Source: Nocardia sp. SYP-A9097
GTDB lineage: Bacteria > Actinomycetota > Actinomycetes > Mycobacteriales > Mycobacteriaceae
Length of the DNA: 64,000 nucleotides
Direction of reading: 5' to 3'
Assembly: GCF_009649815.1 (NCBI RefSeq)
Contig: NZ_WJIC01000030.1
Span: 1-64,000, forward strand
Shown here: positions 60,299 to 64,000 of the stretch, piece by piece
Position numbering within the stretch: the first letter of the stretch is position 1
How the letters are laid out: each line of letters begins with the position of its first letter
Translations under genes and position numbers: made by a program
Notes under the pieces: model-generated
Database searches by the model: none
Told to the model about the DNA's origin: nothing
Seen by the model: the letters and a program-made list of their open reading frames with translations, nothing else

Positions 60299-61941
60299 GC
60301 GGGGTATTGGCGGACTTCCGGCGGATCAGGGAATTGCTCGAGCTGTCCAAGGGGCGGCTTGCGCTGTCCATTGCCTGGGGTGTCGCCGCGCTCGGGAGTG
60401 GGCTCGGGCTCGCGGCACTCGCGGCCTGGCTGATCGCGCGGGCCTGGGAGATGCCGCCGGTGCTGGATTTGAGCATCGCGGTGGTGACGGTGCGGGCGCT
60501 CGGGATCTCGCGCGGGGTGGCGCGGTACCTGGAACGGCTGGCAACCCATGATGTGGCGCTGCGCTCGATGAGCCTGGCACGAACCACCACCTACCGCACC
60601 CTCGCCGCCGCTGATATCTGGCGGCCACGCCGCACGGGTACCACCGAAGTGTCCGAGCGCGAGGGTGATCCGACCCAGCTGCGACGGGGTGAGTTGCTCG
60701 GTCGGGTCGGGTCGGATATCGATGACCTGGGTGCGGTCGTCGTGCGAGCCTTCGTGCCGATCGCGGTCGCGGTGGTCCTTTCGCTGCCGGCGGTGACGCT
60801 GCTGGCCTTCATCTCGATTCCGGCGGCACTGATTCTGGCTGTGGCCCTGACGGTTTCCGGGATTGTCGCGCCCTGGTTGTCGACTCGGGCCGCGCGGGAG
60901 GCGGAGTTGGCCGTGCGGGCGGATCGGACCGAGTTCACCGCCGAGGCATTGACCGTGCTGGATCACGCACCCGAATTGCGGGTGGCCGGAAGGCTTTCCG
61001 GTGCCATCGCGGCGGCCGAACGGGCCGGGCAGCGGGCTGTCGCGGCCGAGGACCGGGCGGCGGCACGCAGCGCCTGGTCGGCCGCGGTGCTGCCACTGTC
61101 GATCGGTGCGAGTGTGCTCGGTTCGCTGCTCATCGGGATCGCGCTGTACGGCAATGGAACTATCCTCGCCACCAAGGGTTTTCAGACCATCGCGGGTGGC
61201 GGGATCACGCCCATGGCGTTCGCGGTGCTGGTGCTGGTGCCACTGTCGGCGTTCGAGGCAGTGGCGGTGCTGCCCGCCGCCGCGCAGGCGCTCACCACCG
61301 GCCGTGCCGCATTGCACCGCCTGGCTCGGCTCGAGCAGCCCGAAACCGTGCCCGTGGCAATGGATCTGCCGCCACGGCCGGAAGGGCGCAGAATCGCCGT
61401 TACGGGGCCGAGTGGGGCGGGTAAGACCACACTGCTGATGGCGTGGGCGGGATTGTTCGATACGCCTCGGCCCGGGGTCACGTTCTTCGCCGAGGACGCG
61501 CACATATTCGGGACGACCGTGCTGGAGAATCTGCGGGTCGCGCGCGGTGACATCACCCCGGTCGAGGCCGAAGGCGCGCTGCGCGCAGTCGGAGCCGGGG
61601 AGTGGCTGGATTCGCTGCCCGAGGGTGTGGAGACCGATCTCGTCGGGGGAGCGGCCGCGGTATCGGGTGGTCAGCGCCGCCGCATGCTGCTGGCTCGCGC
61701 ACTGCTGTCCCCGGCCGAGGTGCTGCTCCTGGATGAACCCACCGAGCATCTGGAGGCCGAGCCGGGCGCGGAGTTGCTGCGCCGACTCCTGGATCAGGAC
61801 AGCGGTCTGGTCGCACCCGAACGCACGGTTGTGGTTGTCACGCATCAGCTTCCGGCCGACCACCGCGCGGACACGATCGTGGAAGTCGCCGCGAACTCAA
61901 CGGTCTCCATCCACCGTTTTATTCCGGTAAACCAGCACTGA
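60295..61941 (+). CDS. cydC: Cytochrome bd assembly ABC exporter subunit CydC, shortened ATPase
   Basis: A 548-residue partner of CydD with six helices and an ATPase domain: Walker A GPSGAGKTT, then FFAEDAHIFGTTV, signature VSGGQRRRMLLARALL and Walker B VLLLDEPTEHLE. The distance from the Walker A Lys to the Q-loop position (the E of AED) is 23 residues, against 42 to the Gln in CydD here, so ~19 residues of beta-strand are missing. The gene is otherwise intact; nucleotide binding may be altered or the heterodimer may tolerate it. Confidence 0.93.
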   Translation: MSGVLADFRRIRELLELSKGRLALSIAWGVAALGSGLGLAALAAWLIARAWEMPPVLDLSIAVVTVRALGISRGVARYLERLATHDVALRSMSLARTTTYRTLAAADIWRPRRTGTTEVSEREGDPTQLRRGELLGRVGSDIDDLGAVVVRAFVPIAVAVVLSLPAVTLLAFISIPAALILAVALTVSGIVAPWLSTRAAREAELAVRADRTEFTAEALTVLDHAPELRVAGRLSGAIAAAERAGQRAVAAEDRAAARSAWSAAVLPLSIGASVLGSLLIGIALYGNGTILATKGFQTIAGGGITPMAFAVLVLVPLSAFEAVAVLPAAAQALTTGRAALHRLARLEQPETVPVAMDLPPRPEGRRIAVTGPSGAGKTTLLMAWAGLFDTPRPGVTFFAEDAHIFGTTVLENLRVARGDITPVEAEGALRAVGAGEWLDSLPEGVETDLVGGAAAVSGGQRRRMLLARALLSPAEVLLLDEPTEHLEAEPGAELLRRLLDQDSGLVAPERTVVVVTHQLPADHRADTIVEVAANSTVSIHRFIPVNQH

Positions 61942-61970
61942 CCTGCGATTTCGCGGAGCGGGAAAATACG

Positions 61971-61999
61971 TTGCCGCTTCCTGTCCAGCCGACTAGTTT
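61971..61999 (+). promoter_or_regulatory. Promoter of the 62.0-62.2 kb small transcript
   Basis: TTGCCG at 61971-61976 and TAGTTT at 61994-61999 with a 17-base spacer, placing the start near 62006. It lies just after the cydC stop and is independent of the cyd operon. Confidence 0.55.
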
Positions 62000-62005
62000 C
62001 GTCTG

Positions 62006-62210
62006 TACACAGGAAGGAGGTGGTTCGAATAATGAGTAATTCGAGGACGCGTGAGGTGGCTGCCAGCTAGGCGCCTCCGCTGCAACGGATTCTCGTAGCG
62101 CGAGCGCTGAGCGAATCCCAGGCAGTCACCCGGCCCCCGAGTCCCAGATCTTGTCCGATCTGGATCGCGTGAGTTGCATCCGCGATATGACTCGGGGGTC
62201 GTACCTGTTT
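62006..62210 (+). ncRNA. Structured leader or small RNA with 12-codon upstream ORF
   Basis: Downstream of a promoter-like sequence lie: a strong GGAAGGAGG ribosome site (62012-62020) and ATG at 62032 starting a 12-codon ORF (MSNSRTREVAAS, stop 62068-62070); a hairpin GGATTC/GAATCC (62087-62118) with an inner AGCG-CGAG-CGCT; and a three-way junction closed by CCCCCGAGTC (62134-62143) with 62189-62198, with inner stems CCAGATC/GATCTGG (62144-62163) and ATCGCG/CGCGAT (62164-62186). No plus-strand gene follows, so it may be a free small RNA ending at the closing stem. Its function is unknown. Confidence 0.6.
62032..62070 (+). CDS. 12-codon leader peptide ORF
   Basis: MSNSRTREVAAS, with an anti-16S-complementary ribosome site 11 bases upstream and stop TAG. 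It contains no run of one amino acid that would make it a classic attenuation leader. It may couple ribosome passage to folding of the downstream junction. Confidence 0.5.
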   Translation: MSNSRTREVAAS

Positions 62211-62255
62211 CCAGGGCAGAACGATCGAAAAAGGCTGTGTACCAGCCGAAGACGA

Positions 62256-62969
62256 CTATCCGACGTAACGCTGCAAGCGCGCCGACAAGCGCGGCTCGAG
62301 GGCGCCGTCCGGAGCGATGCGCTCCTCGACGTAACCCAGATCGCCACCCTCGACAATGCCGTAGAGCCGCTTGGCCCCACCGACCACGATCCCGGACTGA
62401 CTGCGAATCACCACATCGGTGGCGAGCTCCCAGGAGGACTGGGTCAGCGCCTGACCGTAGAAGAGCTCGACAATCCCCGACGCGTGCGTGAGCAGCAGTT
62501 CGAGCACCTCGTCGTCACCGTCGATACCGACCCGCCAGAACCCGCTCTCACGCAGATCCGGTCCGGCGTACTCGCCCTCGGTGTTGATGACCCAGGAACG
62601 CGCTTCCCAGGTGAGGTAGTCGCCGCCATCGTGCGAGACGATGATCTGCTGACCGAAGCGGTAATCGCCGGTCTCGGGATCATTGCCCTCACCCTCACCG
62701 CGCCACACACCCACCAGGGGCAGCAGCGCGAGCATGGACGAGCTCAGATCCGGACCGAGTCGCAGATTGGCGGTGTCGATCGGCAGCGGTAGGCCGTCGA
62801 GCGAGGGAATATTCGTCGCACCGGTGACCTTGGCACGCTCGGCGGCCTCGGCTACAGCCTGATCACCACTGCGACGCTCCGCATCGCCGCCACGGCGAGC
62901 ACTCAGCTCGTCCGGCGTTGTCTGATCGGTTGTCTCGTTGCCGACGTTCTCGCTCGCCGGTTCGCTCAC
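62256..62969 (-). CDS. FABP-like/nitrobindin-family protein (Rv0813c-like)
   Basis: A 237-residue protein with a polar ~55-residue N-terminal extension and a beta-barrel domain starting LLPLVGVWRGEGEGNDPETG; DYLTWEARSWVINTEGEYAG and VVGGAKRLYGIVEGG follow. The family includes haem-binding nitrobindins and the FABP-like Rv0813c. The C-terminal segment reads LEPRLSARLQRYVG, where haem-binding members carry a His as ligand; Arg stands there here, so haem binding is doubtful. GTG start overlaps the stop of the 31-residue peptide gene (GTGA), so the two are coupled. Confidence 0.88.
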   Translation of the reverse strand: MSEPASENVGNETTDQTTPDELSARRGGDAERRSGDQAVAEAAERAKVTGATNIPSLDGLPLPIDTANLRLGPDLSSSMLALLPLVGVWRGEGEGNDPETGDYRFGQQIIVSHDGGDYLTWEARSWVINTEGEYAGPDLRESGFWRVGIDGDDEVLELLLTHASGIVELFYGQALTQSSWELATDVVIRSQSGIVVGGAKRLYGIVEGGDLGYVEERIAPDGALEPRLSARLQRYVG

Positions 62970-63061
62970 GACTCGGTGAACAGCCGGTAGAGGACGTACA
63001 GACCGAACCAGGCGATCAGCACGGAGACGAGAACCAGCAGAATCTCGAAGGTAAGCACCAC
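62966..63061 (-). CDS. 31-residue single-helix membrane peptide, leaderless, coupled to FABP-like gene
   Basis: Two adjacent in-frame GTGs (63061, 63058) open a 30-31-residue ORF: VVLTFEILLVLVSVLIAWFG then LYVLYRLFTES. It is one transmembrane helix with a short charged end. A TAGACT -10 at 63069-63074 lies seven bases before the first GTG, so the mRNA is probably leaderless. It overlaps the FABP-like gene by four bases, implying joint expression. No family recognised. Confidence 0.6.
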   Translation of the reverse strand: MVLTFEILLVLVSVLIAWFGLYVLYRLFTES

Positions 63062-63144
63062 AATCCGGAGTCTAATCGCACCGCATCCCAGGCGCGAAAA
63101 CGGGCCTGTGTCGCATGCGTGATATCCGTCATGCCCGGACGCGA

Positions 63145-63178
63145 GAACGGCCCCGGGAAGTGAATCCCGGGGCCGTTC
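63145..63178 (-). terminator. Terminator hairpin after sseC
   Basis: A 14-bp perfect stem (63145-63158 with 63165-63178) with a 6-base loop, between sseC and the 31-residue peptide gene. It separates the sulfurtransferase unit from the FABP-like unit. Confidence 0.85.
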
Positions 63179-63195
63179 AAGATGATTCGCGTGCC

Positions 63196-63501
63196 TTACT
63201 TGGCTACGGTCACGTCCACGTTGTGGATGCCGTTGCCCTCGGGCGCGATCTCGGTGGTGCCGTTGCCCGAAGACGACAGCGCGCGGATGGTCCAGGAGCC
63301 CGGCGCCGCGAAGAAGCGGAAGTCGCCGGTGCCCGAGGCCACGACCTCGGCGGTGAAATCGCCATTGCCGTCCAGCAGGCGGACGAACGCGCCACCGACG
63401 GTCTGGCCGTCAGCGGTCAGGACGCGGCCGGTGATGACCGTTTCCTTCTCCACGTCGACGCCCGCCGGAATGGCCTGTCCCTGGGTAGGTGCTGCACACA
63501 T
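63196..63501 (-). CDS. sseC: SseC-like DUF1416 protein
   Basis: A 101-residue protein with VITGRVLTADGQTVGGAFVR, LLDGNGDFTAEVVASGTGDF and FFAAPGSWTIRALS, the DUF1416/SseC family of small beta-sandwich proteins found beside rhodanese-type sulfurtransferases. It lies six bases after the cysA-type gene, as sseC2 follows cysA2 in M. tuberculosis (Rv0815c-Rv0814c). Function is unproven; sulfur metabolism is suggested by context. Confidence 0.92.
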   Translation of the reverse strand: MCAAPTQGQAIPAGVDVEKETVITGRVLTADGQTVGGAFVRLLDGNGDFTAEVVASGTGDFRFFAAPGSWTIRALSSSGNGTTEIAPEGNGIHNVDVTVAK

Positions 63502-63507
63502 ATTTGA

Positions 63508-64000
63508 TTACGCTCCCAACTCGATCGGTACACCGACGAGGGAGCCGTACTCGGTCCAGCTCCCGTCGTAGTTCTTGACGTTCTTGTGGCCCAGCAGCTC
63601 CTGCAGCACGAACCAGGTGTGCGAGGAACGCTCACCGATGCGGCAGTAGGCGATGGTCTCCTTCTCGCCGTCCAGGCCCGCATCCTTGTAGATGGTGGCG
63701 AGCTCGGCGTCGGACTTGAAGGTGCCGTCCTCGTTCGCGGCCTTCGACCACGGCACGTTGATGGCGGACGGGATGTGACCCGGACGCTGCGACTGCTCCT
63801 GCGGCAGGTGCGCCGGGGCCAGGATCTTGCCGGAGAACTCGTCGGGCGAACGCACGTCGACCAGGTTCTTCACGCCGATGGCATTGACGGCCTCGTCGCG
63901 GAACGCACGGATGGACAGGTCCTGCTCGCTCGCCTTGTACGAGGCGGCCGGGCGCACCACGACATCCTTGACCAGCGGGCGGCCGTCGAGCTCCCACTTC
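63508..64000 (-). CDS. cysA: Thiosulfate sulfurtransferase (CysA2-like rhodanese), 5' truncated by window edge
   Basis: The last ~164 residues of a two-domain rhodanese; the first domain lies outside the window. VDVRSPDEFSGKI, HIPSAINVPWSKAANEDGTF and the active-site loop AYCRIGERSSHTWFVL with the persulfide Cys are clear. It would transfer sulfur from thiosulfate to an acceptor. It heads the operon with sseC. No TerI or other feature overlaps. Confidence 0.93.
   Translation of the reverse strand, partial: KWELDGRPLVKDVVVRPAASYKASEQDLSIRAFRDEAVNAIGVKNLVDVRSPDEFSGKILAPAHLPQEQSQRPGHIPSAINVPWSKAANEDGTFKSDAELATIYKDAGLDGEKETIAYCRIGERSSHTWFVLQELLGHKNVKNYDGSWTEYGSLVGVPIELGA

Noticed and set aside
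62151..62792. 213-residue plus-strand frame over the FABP-like gene
   Set aside because: Antisense to the supported minus-strand gene; its first part overlaps the structured RNA rather than a plausible coding start.
1..64000. CRISPR array, transposase or integrase
   Set aside because: No set of regularly spaced identical repeats and no transposase or integrase motif was seen in any frame.

Overview
This window is chromosomal DNA from a high-GC, mycolic-acid-containing actinobacterium, most likely a Nocardia. The evidence is the roughly two-thirds GC content with strong G/C bias at third codon positions, an antigen-85-type mycolyltransferase, a GT87 mannosyltransferase, a PhoP/PhoR pair followed by a convergent HIT gene, abundant GTG starts, a modular NRPS with an MbtH-like protein, and gene order resembling the Mycobacterium tuberculosis Rv0757-Rv0815c interval. 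The genus is an inference; no 16S gene is present.

Layout. 1-5.5 kb: the 3' end of an NRPS gene cluster. The terminal module (adenylation, carrier, thioesterase) is followed without gaps by a membrane fatty-acid desaturase, an aspartyl/asparaginyl beta-hydroxylase-like enzyme, a nucleotidyltransferase-fold protein and a 33-residue hydrophobic peptide, ending at an 18-bp perfect hairpin. 5.5-8.6 kb: otsA with a small upstream partner, an alpha/beta hydrolase and a stand-alone MbtH-like protein. 8.7-11.6 kb: tRNA-Thr(TGT), phoP, phoR and a HIT protein. 11.8-50.8 kb: a scattered purine biosynthesis region (purD, purB, purS-purQ, purL, purF, purM) interleaved with peptidases (M23, PtrB, M18), a mycolyltransferase, glutamate decarboxylase, an AmiC/MarR-like regulatory set, a mannosyltransferase, membrane proteins and a five-component-type peptide ABC transporter encoded by four genes. 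51-55.6 kb: DUF3073, asparaginase, MOSC, YgfZ-like protein and a pabC-like lyase. 55.7-62 kb: the cydABDC operon for cytochrome bd oxidase and its assembly transporter. 62-64 kb: a structured leader or small RNA, an FABP/nitrobindin-like protein coupled to a 31-residue membrane peptide, sseC and the 3' part of a cysA-type sulfurtransferase.

How it works together. Six of the steps from PRA to AIR/CAIR handling and IMP-to-AMP conversion are represented (PurF, PurD, PurL/Q/S, PurM, PurB), but purC is absent from the place it has in M. tuberculosis. The gad locus looks decayed: gadB is intact, but across the intergenic region there are only remnants of a glutaminase, an amino acid antiporter and an M20 dipeptidase. 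Three copies of a ~120-bp imperfect palindrome sit in upstream regions of purB, purL and the ygfZ/pabC divergent pair.

The least explained elements are the 33-residue peptide at the end of the NRPS operon, the promoter-uORF-three-way-junction element at 61971-62210, the leaderless 31-residue membrane peptide at 62966-63061, and the repeat family. No CRISPR array, transposase or prophage was found. All domain, motif and synteny statements were made by reading the sequence; no alignments or searches were run.
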